From the NCBI GenBank assembly GCA_965279085.1, contig OZ257149.1, positions 992,001-1,056,000 on the forward strand: 64,000 bases of DNA, written 5' to 3'. Source of the DNA: UBA7672 sp965279085. GTDB lineage: Bacteria > Pseudomonadota > Alphaproteobacteria > Caulobacterales > Hyphomonadaceae. A program made the position numbers and the translations under genes. This document shows, piece after piece, positions 51,116 to 60,645 of the stretch. Under the pieces are notes generated by a model. That model did not search any database. It saw only the letters and a program-made list of their open reading frames with translations, and had not been told where the DNA came from. How positions within the stretch are numbered: the first letter of the stretch is position 1; every line of letters starts with the position of its first letter.

Positions 51116-52156
51116 ATGCCTGACGACATCCGCCTCACCTCGCTCGCCCATGGTGGCGGCTGCGGATGCAAGCTCGCCCCGTCCGTCCTGCGCGACATTC
51201 TATCCACCATGCCGGCCGCCGCGCCGTTCGCGAACCTCCTCGTCGGAACGGAAACCTCGGACGACGCCGCCGTCTGGCGCCTGAATGACGAGCAGGCCCT
51301 CGTGGCGACCACGGACTTCTTCATGCCGGTGGTCGACGACCCGTTCGAGTTCGGACGCATCGCCGCGACCAACGCCCTGTCCGACATCTACGCCATGGGC
51401 GCGACGCCCATCTTTGCGCTCGCCATCGTCGGCATGCCCGTTAGCGTCATGCCGGTCGACATGATCCGGAAGATCCTCGAAGGCGGTGCCTCCGTCTGCG
51501 CCGCTGCCGGCCTTCCCATCGCTGGCGGCCATTCCATCGATAGCCAGGAGCCGATTTACGGCCTCGTCGCCCTCGGCCTCGTCCATCCCGACAGGCTGCT
51601 CACCAACCGCACCGGAAAACCCGGCGACGTGCTGATCCTCACCAAGCCGCTCGGCGTTGGCATCTACAGCGCGGCTCTGAAGCAGAACCGCCTCGACGAT
51701 GCGGGTTACCGCGCGATGATCGCCTCCACCACGCAGCTCAACACCTTCGGCAAGGACCTCGGCCAGACGCCCGGCGTCCACGCCCTCACCGACGTCACCG
51801 GCTTCGGCCTTCTCGGCCACACCCTGGAGATGGCGCGCGGCGCCGGCCTCACCGCCGAGATCACCGCCTCGCCCCCGCTCCTCCCCGGCGTCGAGGCTCT
51901 GGCGCGCGACGGCGTCCGCACCGGCGCATCTACCCGCAACTGGGACAGCTATGGCGACGCAGTCACCCTGCCCGACAACTTTTCCTCCTGGCAGCGCGAC
52001 CTCCTCACCGATCCCCAGACCAGCGGCGGCCTCCTCATCGCTGTCACCCCTGCCTCTGCCGACGCCATTCTCGCGGCGGCCCACACGGCTGGCTTCCCTT
52101 CGGCAACCGTCGTCGGGCGCCTCATCGAGGGCCCTCCTCGCATAGTTGTGCGCTAG
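51116..52156 (+). CDS. selD: Selenide, water dikinase (selenophosphate synthetase)
   Basis: A 346-residue enzyme that makes selenophosphate from selenide and ATP. The active site is GGGCGCK with Cys16 (Cys rather than Sec) and Lys19. The ATP-binding part is DDAAVWRLNDEQALVATTDFF and GGHSIDSQEPIYGLVALG. It is divergent from mnmH with an 84-bp spacer. No selA, selB or tRNA-Sec is seen here, so in this window the only evident use of selenophosphate is tRNA selenation. Confidence 0.96.
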   Translation: MPDDIRLTSLAHGGGCGCKLAPSVLRDILSTMPAAAPFANLLVGTETSDDAAVWRLNDEQALVATTDFFMPVVDDPFEFGRIAATNALSDIYAMGATPIFALAIVGMPVSVMPVDMIRKILEGGASVCAAAGLPIAGGHSIDSQEPIYGLVALGLVHPDRLLTNRTGKPGDVLILTKPLGVGIYSAALKQNRLDDAGYRAMIASTTQLNTFGKDLGQTPGVHALTDVTGFGLLGHTLEMARGAGLTAEITASPPLLPGVEALARDGVRTGASTRNWDSYGDAVTLPDNFSSWQRDLLTDPQTSGGLLIAVTPASADAILAAAHTAGFPSATVVGRLIEGPPRIVVR

Positions 52157-52226
52157 CAGACGCAACCCGTTGCGGATGACATCCGGCCCGCTGGCCGCTA
52201 ACAGTTCCCGCCAGAAGGAACCCGCG

Positions 52227-53234
<1,008 letters not shown>

Positions 53235-53250
53235 CTGTGCTTACGCCCCC

Positions 53251-53493
53251 CTAATGCAACAACCGCCCCACCGGCCCAATCCCCATATCGGCCTTCAACC
53301 GGTTGTGCCGTGCATGAAGCTTCCACATCAGGCTTTCCAGCACCGCCAGCTTCTCTTCCGCGGACGTCGTATCTGCGCCCTTGGCAGTCTGCCGCGAAAT
53401 CACGTCAAGCAGCGTCCCGACCTGCTCGGCCAGAATGCCCACCTGCTCGCGCACTGCTGAAATCTCTGTATGGGAATCGTCTTCGCGGCGCAT
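53251..53493 (-). CDS. Small coiled-coil-like protein of unknown function
   Basis: An 80-residue protein starting at 53493 (MRREDDSHTEISAVREQVG). It has heptad-like repeats (VGILAEQVGTLLDVIS) and ends with MWKLHARHNRLKADMGIGPVGRLLH. No signal or membrane helix. The longer frame to 53577 overlaps the next gene and is not used. It ends 16 bp after the convergent hemB. Not recognised. Confidence 0.6.
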   Translation of the reverse strand: MRREDDSHTEISAVREQVGILAEQVGTLLDVISRQTAKGADTTSAEEKLAVLESLMWKLHARHNRLKADMGIGPVGRLLH

Positions 53494-53548
53494 GGCGTCA
53501 GCCTCCGGAAACGTCCCAAGGCAGATACGCACAAGCCCCGCCCGGGTT

Positions 53549-53929
53549 TCACGGCTCCGCCCCCGCGACGATTTCAAACCGCAGCCGCAACCATCTCCCC
53601 ACGCCCAGCGCCACCGCGATCCCGACGCAATCCGCCAGAAAATCCACGATATCCCCGGACCGCCCTTCGTCTCCCCGCGCCTGCACGATCTCGATCCCCG
53701 CCCCCAGCGCGATCATGTGCGCCACCCAGAACCACAGATACCTGCGCGGTAGCACCAGCACCCCTGGCCCCGTCAGGCACGCGAACATCACCGCATGGAA
53801 GATCTTGTCCTGGAACGGTATCGCCGGCGGCGGCCCAACATTCGGCGCGATCAGCAGGTAGGCAGCGACTGCCATGCCCAACCCCGACAGCGTTCCCAGC
53901 ACGCCCCAGATGATCCTGTCGCGACGCAT
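53549..53929 (-). CDS. VanZ-like membrane protein
   Basis: A 126-residue protein. The start at 53929 (MRRDRIIWGVLGTLSGLGM) follows GGGAGGCGAGG; the frame runs open to 54502 without support. It has three to four membrane helices, with FQDKIFHAVMFACLTGP and LGAGIEIVQARGDEGRSGDIVDFLADCVG, the D-K-x-x-H and E-x-x-Q...RxGDxxD pattern of VanZ/EpsZ-like proteins. In other bacteria VanZ homologues affect teicoplanin sensitivity and polysaccharide export; the role here is unknown. Confidence 0.8.
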   Translation of the reverse strand: MRRDRIIWGVLGTLSGLGMAVAAYLLIAPNVGPPPAIPFQDKIFHAVMFACLTGPGVLVLPRRYLWFWVAHMIALGAGIEIVQARGDEGRSGDIVDFLADCVGIAVALGVGRWLRLRFEIVAGAEP

Positions 53930-54127
53930 GCCTCGCCTCCCGCTTTGCCGTCCGATCATGCCCGGCCGAATCGTCCGCCGCATCATCGCGCCACAGCCAA
54001 TGTCTATCGACAGACTCAGCCGATTGGTATTAATCCCGCCTCTTCGCGGAGCGCTGTGGGGGCGAGAGCCGCGAGCTGATTGGGCAACTCCCGTGCGCCG
54101 CGCCGCAAGCCTGCCGAACACGTCCGA

Positions 54128-54613
54128 ATGAGCGCCCTTGCCGCGTCCCGCCCGGCTGCCGCCCGTGTCGCCATCCGCGCCGCGACCCCGGCCGACGTCG
54201 ATGCCCTGCTGGCCATCGAGAACGCCTGCTTCACGCAGGACCGCGTCTCCCGCCGCTCTTTCGTGAACCTCACCCGTTCGCCCAGCGTGCAGATCCACCT
54301 CGCTATGATCGGCCGCGAGCCCGCCGGCTACGCCATGATCAACATGCGCCGCAATTCCGGCGTCGCCCGCCTCTACTCCATCGCAACCCTGCCCTCCGCC
54401 CGCGGGCTCGGCCTCGGCGGCCGCCTGATGGACGCCTGCGAGCGCGGCGCCAGCGCGCGTGGGTGCGACCGGCTCCGCCTCGAAGTCCGCACCCGCAATC
54501 ATGCCGCTATCGGCCTGTACGAGCGACTCGGCTACCAGCGCATCGGTCGCTACGAGAATTACTACGAAGACGGCGCTCCCGCCCTCCGTTTCGAGAAGAC
54601 ACTGACGCCGTGA
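54128..54613 (+). CDS. GNAT-family acetyltransferase, RimI-like
   Basis: A 161-residue acetyltransferase. The start at 54128 (MSALAASRPAAAR) is used; a frame to 54080 is open. The acetyl-CoA motif is YSIATLPSARGLGLGGRLM, followed by LEVRTRNHAAIGLYERLGYQ, the RimI/ribosomal-type acetyltransferase ending. Its stop overlaps the GTG start of the ATP-grasp ligase by GTGA, so the two products are made together. It may acetylate a peptide made or modified by the ligase, by analogy with other GNAT/ATP-grasp pairs. Confidence 0.87.
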   Translation: MSALAASRPAAARVAIRAATPADVDALLAIENACFTQDRVSRRSFVNLTRSPSVQIHLAMIGREPAGYAMINMRRNSGVARLYSIATLPSARGLGLGGRLMDACERGASARGCDRLRLEVRTRNHAAIGLYERLGYQRIGRYENYYEDGAPALRFEKTLTP

Positions 54614-56079
54614 ACAACGACTGGATCCTGATCGCCGACGACCTGCGCGACCTCGCCGCCCTCGGCGCGCCGTTCCGCATGATGACCACGCGCGACTACG
54701 TGCTTCAGCCCAAGCTGCTCTCCGGCTCGCGCCCCAAGATCATCAACCTCGCCCGCAGCTACAATTACCAGACCGACGGCTACTATGCCTCCCTCCTCGG
54801 CGAAGCCCGTGGCCACCGCGTCATCCCCACCGTCGAGACCATGCTCGACCTCTACGACCGCGACATGCACGAGGATGCGATCTCCGTCCTCGAGGAACTC
54901 CTCAACAAGGACCTCGACAAGTTTCCGGAGAACGGCCCCGTCCCCGAACGCCTGCTGGTCTGCTTCGGCGAAGTCGCCGACGAACGCTTCCGCAAGTTCG
55001 CGCGCCAGATTTTCGACTGGTACCGCGCGCCCGTCCTCGTCGTCACCACGAGCGAGAACGGCGTCCCCGGCAAGTTCAAGGTCAAGCGCATCAAGCTCAC
55101 GCCTTTCACGCGCCTCGAGGACGAGGAGCTGAAATTCTTCGTCGACAGCCTCACCACCTACACCGGCCGCGTCTGGAAGAACCCCAAGGCCCGCACCATC
55201 GCCAAATGGTCGATCGCCGTCCTGCACGATCCCAACGAACAGTTCGCGCCTTCCAACATCGAGAGCCTGAAACACTGGGCCCGCCTCGCCGAGAAGGAAG
55301 GCGTCGAGATCGAACCCATCTCGAAGCGGGACCTCGACCGTCTCGCCGAATTCGACGCGCTGATGATCCGCGAGACCACGTCGATCACCAATCACACCTA
55401 CCGCTTCGCCCGCCGCGCCGTGGCCGAAGGCATGCCCGTGATCGACGATCCCGTCTCGATGATGCGCTGCACGAACAAGGTCTATCTGTGGGAGCGCCTG
55501 CTGGGTGCTGGCCTGCCCGCCCCGCAAACCATCATCATCCAGGACAAGACCAATCTCGAAGAAGTCGCGGACCGCCTCAAATTCCCAGTCGTGCTGAAAA
55601 TCCCGGATGGCTCCTTCTCGCGCGGCGTGAAGAAGGCCCACGACATGGCCGAACTGAAGAAGATCGTCGACGAACTCCTCGAAGACTCCGATCTCTGCAT
55701 CGCCCAGAAATTCGTGCCCACCGATTTCGATTGGCGCATCGGCGTGCTCGACAAGCGCCCGCTCTTCGTCTGCCAGTACAAGATGGCCCGCGGCCACTGG
55801 CAGATCATGAACCACAGGCCAGACGGCAGCGCCGTCGAAGGCGGCCACAAATCGATCGCCATCGCCGAAGCTCCGCAGGATGTCGTCGACATCGCCGTCC
55901 GCGCCGCCAACCTCATCGGCGACGGCTTCTATGGCGTCGATCTCAAGACCGGGCCCGATGGCCCCATCGTCATCGAGATCAACGACAACCCCAACCTCGA
56001 ACACGGCGTCGAGGACGAAGCCGACAAACAGGTCTGGAACCACCTCACCGACTGGTTCGTGAAGCGGTTGAGCGCGTAG
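54610..56079 (+). CDS. RimK-like ATP-grasp ligase with RLAN-type N-terminal domain
   Basis: A 489-residue protein with a GTG start overlapping the GNAT stop. The N-terminal 180 residues (NDWILIADDLRDLAALGAPF, NLARSYNYQTDGYYASLLGE, VIPTVETMLDL) form a RimK-like ATP-grasp N-terminal (RLAN) domain. The ATP-grasp part follows with FPVVLKIPDGSFSRGVKKA, SDLCIAQKFVPTDFDWRIGVLD and GPDGPIVIEINDNPNLEHGVED, the metal-ATP site. Such ligases join an amino acid or peptide by an amide bond, and RLAN types are linked to GNAT enzymes. The substrate is unknown. Confidence 0.9.
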   Translation: MNNDWILIADDLRDLAALGAPFRMMTTRDYVLQPKLLSGSRPKIINLARSYNYQTDGYYASLLGEARGHRVIPTVETMLDLYDRDMHEDAISVLEELLNKDLDKFPENGPVPERLLVCFGEVADERFRKFARQIFDWYRAPVLVVTTSENGVPGKFKVKRIKLTPFTRLEDEELKFFVDSLTTYTGRVWKNPKARTIAKWSIAVLHDPNEQFAPSNIESLKHWARLAEKEGVEIEPISKRDLDRLAEFDALMIRETTSITNHTYRFARRAVAEGMPVIDDPVSMMRCTNKVYLWERLLGAGLPAPQTIIIQDKTNLEEVADRLKFPVVLKIPDGSFSRGVKKAHDMAELKKIVDELLEDSDLCIAQKFVPTDFDWRIGVLDKRPLFVCQYKMARGHWQIMNHRPDGSAVEGGHKSIAIAEAPQDVVDIAVRAANLIGDGFYGVDLKTGPDGPIVIEINDNPNLEHGVEDEADKQVWNHLTDWFVKRLSA

Positions 56080-56108
56080 TCCGCCACTCCTCGACGCTGG
56101 AGAAAAGC

Positions 56109-56474
56109 ATGTCAGGTGAAATGAGTAGCGGGGAACGCTACGAACTGGTTTTGCGCGCCGCCCGCGCAGCAGGACGTTCTGCAGCCAATCTCACGGTATC
56201 GGCAACTTGGACCGATGATCGGGACTGGGAGGCCGGATTGTCGGCCGATGATCAGGGATTGATGGTCTATTACGGCCCCGGATCAATGACGGTGGATAGC
56301 CCCGAAGACGCGGTGCGGGTGCTGAAGGCGATTTTGCGGACGAGATCGTTTGCGTCACGGCGCTCGAAAAGGAAGTTCCTGTCCACCACGCCCTGGCTCC
56401 TCACGATCCCACAGCTTCGTTCACTCGCCTCGACGGGCCGTCGATTAGGGATATGCCCGCAATCGATCACGTGA
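56109..56474 (+). CDS. Protein of unknown function downstream of the ATP-grasp ligase
   Basis: A 121-residue protein starting at 56109 (MSGEMSSGERYELVLRAAR) with GGAG 8 bp upstream, 29 bp after the ligase stop. It has no membrane helix. The middle (GLMVYYGPGSMTVDSPEDAVRVLKAI) may be a small beta-alpha domain, and the end is basic. It may be read with the ligase. Not recognised. Confidence 0.5.
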   Translation: MSGEMSSGERYELVLRAARAAGRSAANLTVSATWTDDRDWEAGLSADDQGLMVYYGPGSMTVDSPEDAVRVLKAILRTRSFASRRSKRKFLSTTPWLLTIPQLRSLASTGRRLGICPQSIT

Positions 56475-56628
56475 TGGTTCGAAGCTGGACAGGCAAGCGC
56501 GATCGGGAATGACTGTGTCGGGCTAGGGCAGCCAAAAATAAATCCGGGAGCCCTGTCGATTTCCAGCAAGCCCGTTCGTCCTCCCTATGAGACGCCAAAG
56601 GGGCCGACTCAAAACGAGGAGACGGGCG

Positions 56629-57063
56629 ATGCGGGTAATGGTGATCGCGAAGGCCAGCGAGGACATGAAAATGGACGGCGACCCCTCGCCAGAGATGCTG
56701 GAGGCGTTCGCGGCGATGGACCGGTTCACCGAGGACCTGGTCAAGGCGGGCGTCTTCGTAGCCGCCGCCGGCCTCCAGAACACCGCCCAGGCCAAGCGCA
56801 TCCTTTTCGACGGCGCGAATCAGACCGTCATCGATGGACCGTTCGTCGAGAGCCGCGAGCTGATCGCCGGCTTCTCGATCTGGCAGGTCAAGGACATGGA
56901 CGAAGCCATGGCATGGGCCCGGCGTGCACCCTCGATCCGCGGCCAGAAAAGCGAGATGGAAATCCGCCCATTCTACGAGGCGGCGGATCTCGCCGCGTTC
57001 GTGACGCCCGAGGAACTCGCCACTCCCCGCGAAGGCGATCGCGGCAAGCTCGGCGTCGCCTGA
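56629..57063 (+). CDS. YciI-like (YCII/DGPF) protein
   Basis: A 144-residue protein starting at 56629 (MRVMVIAKASEDMKMDGDP) with GAGGAG upstream. The DGPF-type motif is VIDGPFVESRELIAGF and the His/Asp pair of the YCII fold is replaced by GLQNTAQA-type residues. Members form dimers with a dimeric ferredoxin-like fold, some linked to sigma factors. No sigma factor gene is adjacent. Role unknown. Confidence 0.85.
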   Translation: MRVMVIAKASEDMKMDGDPSPEMLEAFAAMDRFTEDLVKAGVFVAAAGLQNTAQAKRILFDGANQTVIDGPFVESRELIAGFSIWQVKDMDEAMAWARRAPSIRGQKSEMEIRPFYEAADLAAFVTPEELATPREGDRGKLGVA

Positions 57064-57125
57064 TACAGTCGGCCACAAGGCGCCCGATCGCTTTAGGGCT
57101 TTCAGGCGCCTCACAACCCACTATT

Positions 57126-57151
57126 GTCCCCGAGCCAGACCTCTCGGGGAC
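57126..57151 (+). promoter_or_regulatory. Stable leader hairpin over the nitroreductase ribosome site
   Basis: GTCCCCGAG (57126-57134) pairs perfectly with CTCGGGGAC (57143-57151) around an 8-nt loop. The stem includes GGGGA, the only Shine-Dalgarno-like sequence before the ATG at 57157, so it could hide it. Confidence 0.5.
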
Positions 57152-57156
57152 TCTCC

Positions 57157-57834
57157 ATGAACTTTGACGACGTCATCCTCGGCCGCCGCAGCATCCGCGG
57201 CTACAAGCCCGATCCCGTTCCCCGGAAGCTGATCGAGGAAATCATCGGCCTGGCGATGCGCGCGCCCTCCTCGATGAACACGCAGCCGTGGAATTTCTAC
57301 GTCATCACCGGCGAGCCCCTGGACCGCATCCGCGCCGGCAACACAGAGCGCAATATCGCCGGCGTCCCCCATTCGCGCGAGTTCCGCATCGGCCAGCCCT
57401 TCGCCGGCCCCCACCGCGAGCGCCAGATCGGCGTCGCCAAGCAATTGTTCTCCGCCATGGGAATCGAGCGCGACGACAAGGAGCGCCGTCAGGACTGGGT
57501 CCTGCGCGGCTTCCGCCAGTTCGACGCGCCCGTGTGTGTGATCATCACCTACGACCGCGTGCTGGACGGCAGCGACGACACCCCCTTCGATTGCGGCGCG
57601 GTCGCAACCGCACTGGTCAACGCCGCATGGTCGCGCGGCCTCGGCGCGGTGATCAACAGCCAGGGCATCATGCAGTCCCCCGTGGTGCGCGAACACGCCG
57701 GTATTGCCGCCGATCAGGTGATCATGAAAAGCATCGCGCTCGGGTGGCCCGACGAAACCTTCCCCGCGAACGCGGTCGTGTCGCTGCGGAAGAGCGTCGA
57801 AGAGGCAACGGTGTTCGTCGGCTTCGACGAATAG
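57157..57834 (+). CDS. Nitroreductase-family protein
   Basis: A 225-residue FMN-dependent oxidoreductase. The start at 57157 (MNFDDVILGRRSIRGY) fits the family. It shows RRSIRGYKPDPVPRKLIEE (FMN binding at the N-terminus), LAMRAPSSMNTQPWNFYVIT and LNAAWSRGLGAVINS-type segment (LVNAAWSRGLGAV). The family reduces nitro-compounds, quinones or flavins. The 9-bp hairpin directly before the start may modulate translation. Confidence 0.92.
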   Translation: MNFDDVILGRRSIRGYKPDPVPRKLIEEIIGLAMRAPSSMNTQPWNFYVITGEPLDRIRAGNTERNIAGVPHSREFRIGQPFAGPHRERQIGVAKQLFSAMGIERDDKERRQDWVLRGFRQFDAPVCVIITYDRVLDGSDDTPFDCGAVATALVNAAWSRGLGAVINSQGIMQSPVVREHAGIAADQVIMKSIALGWPDETFPANAVVSLRKSVEEATVFVGFDE

Positions 57835-57837
57835 AGA

Positions 57838-58722
57838 ATTCCGGTCGGCGCATCCGCAGACCAGCGATTGCCCCCACCGTCTCGGCGCTATGCGCCGATC
57901 CACCTCCCCCGCCTTCGGCGGAGGAGGAAATCTGAACGCCAACAGGCGCCGGCGCCTTTCCTCCCCCAGCGCGAAGCGGTGGGGGAGGTGGATTGCGCGC
58001 ATTTGCGCGCAAGACGGTGGGGGCAGCCACAAGTCACGCAGCGCGGACGCTCTCACGACGGGGTCATTCTCGGGCTTGTCCCGAGAATCCCGGCTGTCGC
58101 CTGATCGGGAAAGTCCCTTCGCCTCACGAACAGAGATTCTCGGGACAAGCCCGAGAATAACCGCGTCGAAAGTCGCCCAACTGTAGGAAACAGCTGTATC
58201 CAGACTGTAGGACGCGGGAAAGACAACGCGTCTGAAATCAGCGGACTAGCCGCCCCAACTGTAGGACGCAGCTGTTTTAATCCAGCAGGGCTCCTGACCG
58301 GGCGCATACTCCTGCCCATCGCTTCCGCATGGAAGGGCAGCCGTACACTGTTCACCGGCGCGGAGGCGATGCGTTCGAGCGTGGAGCACATGATCTCTCG
58401 GTGAGGGATCCAGCTCAGCCCCCGCGAATGCCGAGGTCAAGCCATCGGCCAAGTGGGGAGGATATCGGGGGATCGTGGCCGAACATCCACGACCCGCACG
58501 CCGCCGGCGACACCAACGGCAGAGGGGTGAAACGATCCCCTTGTCCGAGGCCGGCGCAGCAACGAGCGCGGGGACGCGGGATGTCGCGTTTCTTCTTCTG
58601 ACTGCCGGCAGGCTGCACCAGCAGCAAGCCAAACCACGCGGGCCATCCCGCGTCCCCGGCCCTTCCGGGCCAGAGCTACAGCATCCCAGGCGGTGAACAC
58701 CGGCCTGACTGAGTGATCACGC
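57838..58722. repeat. Gene-free cluster of inverted repeats
   Basis: This 885-bp stretch holds four repeat types. (1) 57871-58023: a large inverted element with CCCCCACCGTCT/AGACGGTGGGGG at its ends and ATCCACCTCCCCC/GGGGGAGGTGGAT inside. (2) ATTCTCGGGCTTGTCCCGAG (starting 58066) with its 24-bp complement at 58135-58158. (3) Three copies of ACTGTAGGA (near 58180, 58204 and 58258). (4) GGGGACGCGGGATG (58570-58583) with CATCCCGCGTCCCC (58644-58657). No real gene was found; the open frames here have no family features. Confidence 0.8.
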
Positions 58723-59523
58723 CTAGTCCCGGAACGCCGCCACCTGCTCGCTCGTCGCCAGCAGCTTGCCTGACCGGCTCCACAGCTTCAGCTCATGGTC
58801 GAAATAGCCGCCCTCGCAGCGCCTGCAGTGAACCTCGCTCAGGATCCACCCGCCGCCCACCTCGGCCAGCTCCTCGGGCGTCGCATGGAAGTGCGTCGTC
58901 ATGGAAATGGTCGACGACCCGCTGATCGCCTCGCGCTTCCAGATCACACGCGGCGGCGCATGATCGGCCAGCGCGGCGATCTGAAGGATGTCCACCGGCC
59001 GCGCATCGCTGTCGCGCACCCACACCAGCGAACTCGCCGGCTGCGTCGGATCAGCCTTCGGCGAACGCGGCGGCGGCGTGATCCACCGCGACCGATACTG
59101 CGCCCCAAACCCCGAAGGCGGCGCCCACTCGAACAGCCCATCCGCATCCGGCGGCGGTGCCGCCGGCATCACCGCATCGGTAAACCGCGTCGTCTCGCGC
59201 CTCACGCCAAACGTCGCCTGCGCATGCGCACACACGCGATCCCGCTGCACCAACTCCGACCGCCAGAACTGCAACCGCGCGCCCGACCGCAACAACCGCG
59301 TCGACACCTGGAACGGCCCCTCGCCCACCGCCTCGATGAACAAAACGCTCAGCGACAACGGCCCGCCATTCGCCCCCGGCTCCAGCATCGCCGCCTTCAG
59401 CAGCGCCGCCCCGGTCCACCCGCCAAACTGGCTCCCGAACCCGCGATACGCAGGGTCGACCTGCCCATCCCAGAGATTGTCCCCGGCCGGCAGCAGAACG
59501 ATGGAATCTTCAAACGATGTCAT
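58723..59523 (-). CDS. Acyl-CoA thioesterase (TesB-like double hot-dog)
   Basis: A 266-residue protein starting at 59523 (MTSFEDSIVLLPAGDNLWDG). It shows GFGSQFGGWTGAALLKAA and GPLSLSVLFIEAVGEGPF in the first hot-dog repeat and SSTISMTTHFHATPEEL in the second, as in TesB-type and TesE-like thioesterases. It would hydrolyse acyl-CoA thioesters in the cytoplasm. It stands at the edge of the repeat cluster. Length fits a tandem hot-dog protein. Confidence 0.85.
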   Translation of the reverse strand: MTSFEDSIVLLPAGDNLWDGQVDPAYRGFGSQFGGWTGAALLKAAMLEPGANGGPLSLSVLFIEAVGEGPFQVSTRLLRSGARLQFWRSELVQRDRVCAHAQATFGVRRETTRFTDAVMPAAPPPDADGLFEWAPPSGFGAQYRSRWITPPPRSPKADPTQPASSLVWVRDSDARPVDILQIAALADHAPPRVIWKREAISGSSTISMTTHFHATPEELAEVGGGWILSEVHCRRCEGGYFDHELKLWSRSGKLLATSEQVAAFRD

Positions 59524-59583
59524 GCGGCCACCCATGACCGCCCAATCCCGCGCCGGTCAACCGGATGCTGCTATATGAGTGGT

Positions 59584-59811
59584 TCAGCCGCGCTTATTGC
59601 TGTCATCGCGGTCACGCCACGGCACGAACACCAGCCAGAAAAGCGTACTGCCCAGTACTCCGGCGACCAGCAACACCAGCGGCAGCCACGGCCAGTATTG
59701 CTGGCGCAGCGCACTCTCCGGTTCCAGCGACAGCAGCCCGGCAGCAATGGCGATCGCGGGAATGAACCCGGTCAGCGCCATCATCCTCCGCTTGTCAGGG
59801 CTGAGCTTCAT
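59584..59811 (-). CDS. Small membrane protein
   Basis: A 75-residue protein with two predicted membrane helices (MMALTGFIPAIAIAAGLLSL and WPWLPLVLLVAGVLGSTLFW) and a basic C-terminus (WRDRDDSNKRG). Its start lies 6 bp after the lipoprotein stop, so both are in one unit. Not recognised. Confidence 0.65.
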   Translation of the reverse strand: MKLSPDKRRMMALTGFIPAIAIAAGLLSLEPESALRQQYWPWLPLVLLVAGVLGSTLFWLVFVPWRDRDDSNKRG

Positions 59812-59817
59812 GCCCTC

Positions 59818-60582
59818 TCATTGGAGACGCATCGAGGCAAAGGCAATCGGCCCGGGCGGAATTCGCTTGATCACCTCGAACGTCGCCGCGTCGCCCTCAC
59901 CGGTCACCTTGATCTGCGCGCCCGATACGGTGAACACCCCATCCTTGCTGATCTCCCCCGGATGATCCCCCGCTGCGCAAGGACCCGTGGCCGTCTCCCA
60001 GTCGCCGCTCAGGCGACGCACCGCCAGAAGAAACGCCGGTTTGCCGTTCCAGCAGACATATGTCCTGAACCCGACCTCGGTCTCCGGCGGCTTGTCGGCC
60101 GCGCGATAAGCGACCGGTTCGATGACGCCATGATACCCCGCCGTGCTTAGCGACAGCGTGAACAACCGTGTCGAAAGGGAGGGCGCTCCAGTCCAGATCG
60201 CGTCGAACGTTCCGTCCCGGTTCGTGTCCTCGAAGCAATCGGTCTCATGACCAGTCGAGAACGCGTCCGTTTGACGGACGTCGCAATAGACCTTCACAGG
60301 TCCGCCCTGCTTTCCGACGAGCCCTTCCGCGAGAAGCGTACCAGCAGGAACCGGCCGCGTGACACCGGCAACATCGCCGCCAAGGATCACGCCGCTGACT
60401 GCCGTTACGGTGTGCCGCCCGATCACCTCACCTGTCTTGATCGAACCAGACGCAGCGGTGACCGGAGCGTCGGTGACGACCAGCGGCATCATTGCGTTGG
60501 AATAGTACTGGGCCTTGGGAACGCCCTCGCAGCCCGCGAGCGCCAACAGACTCATAACAATCGCAGATGTTCGCCAGTTCAT
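59818..60582 (-). CDS. Lipoprotein of unknown function
   Basis: A 254-residue protein with lipoprotein signal (MNWRTSAIVMSLLALAGCEG; lipobox LAGC). The mature part is Gly/Val-rich beta (TAVSGVILGGDVAGV), with Cys pairs (KVYCDVRQ, TDCFEDTNRDGTFDA). The DTNRDGTFD stretch looks like a calcium-binding loop. Not recognised. It lies 63 bp after the gatA stop on the same strand and may be read with it or have its own promoter. Confidence 0.7.
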   Translation of the reverse strand: MNWRTSAIVMSLLALAGCEGVPKAQYYSNAMMPLVVTDAPVTAASGSIKTGEVIGRHTVTAVSGVILGGDVAGVTRPVPAGTLLAEGLVGKQGGPVKVYCDVRQTDAFSTGHETDCFEDTNRDGTFDAIWTGAPSLSTRLFTLSLSTAGYHGVIEPVAYRAADKPPETEVGFRTYVCWNGKPAFLLAVRRLSGDWETATGPCAAGDHPGEISKDGVFTVSGAQIKVTGEGDAATFEVIKRIPPGPIAFASMRLQ

Positions 60583-60645
60583 GTGTCCCCCCCCCTGTTT
60601 GATCGACCGAGGATACGCACAGTCGTCAACCGCGCAAGCCGAGGC

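Noticed and set aside
54562..56043. 493-codon minus-strand frame
   Set aside because: Antisense to the ATP-grasp ligase, with repetitive Asp/Val/Gly composition typical of a shadow.
58246..58632. 128-codon and 87-codon minus-strand frames in the repeat cluster
   Set aside because: No family features, odd composition rich in Cys and Arg, and overlap with repeats.
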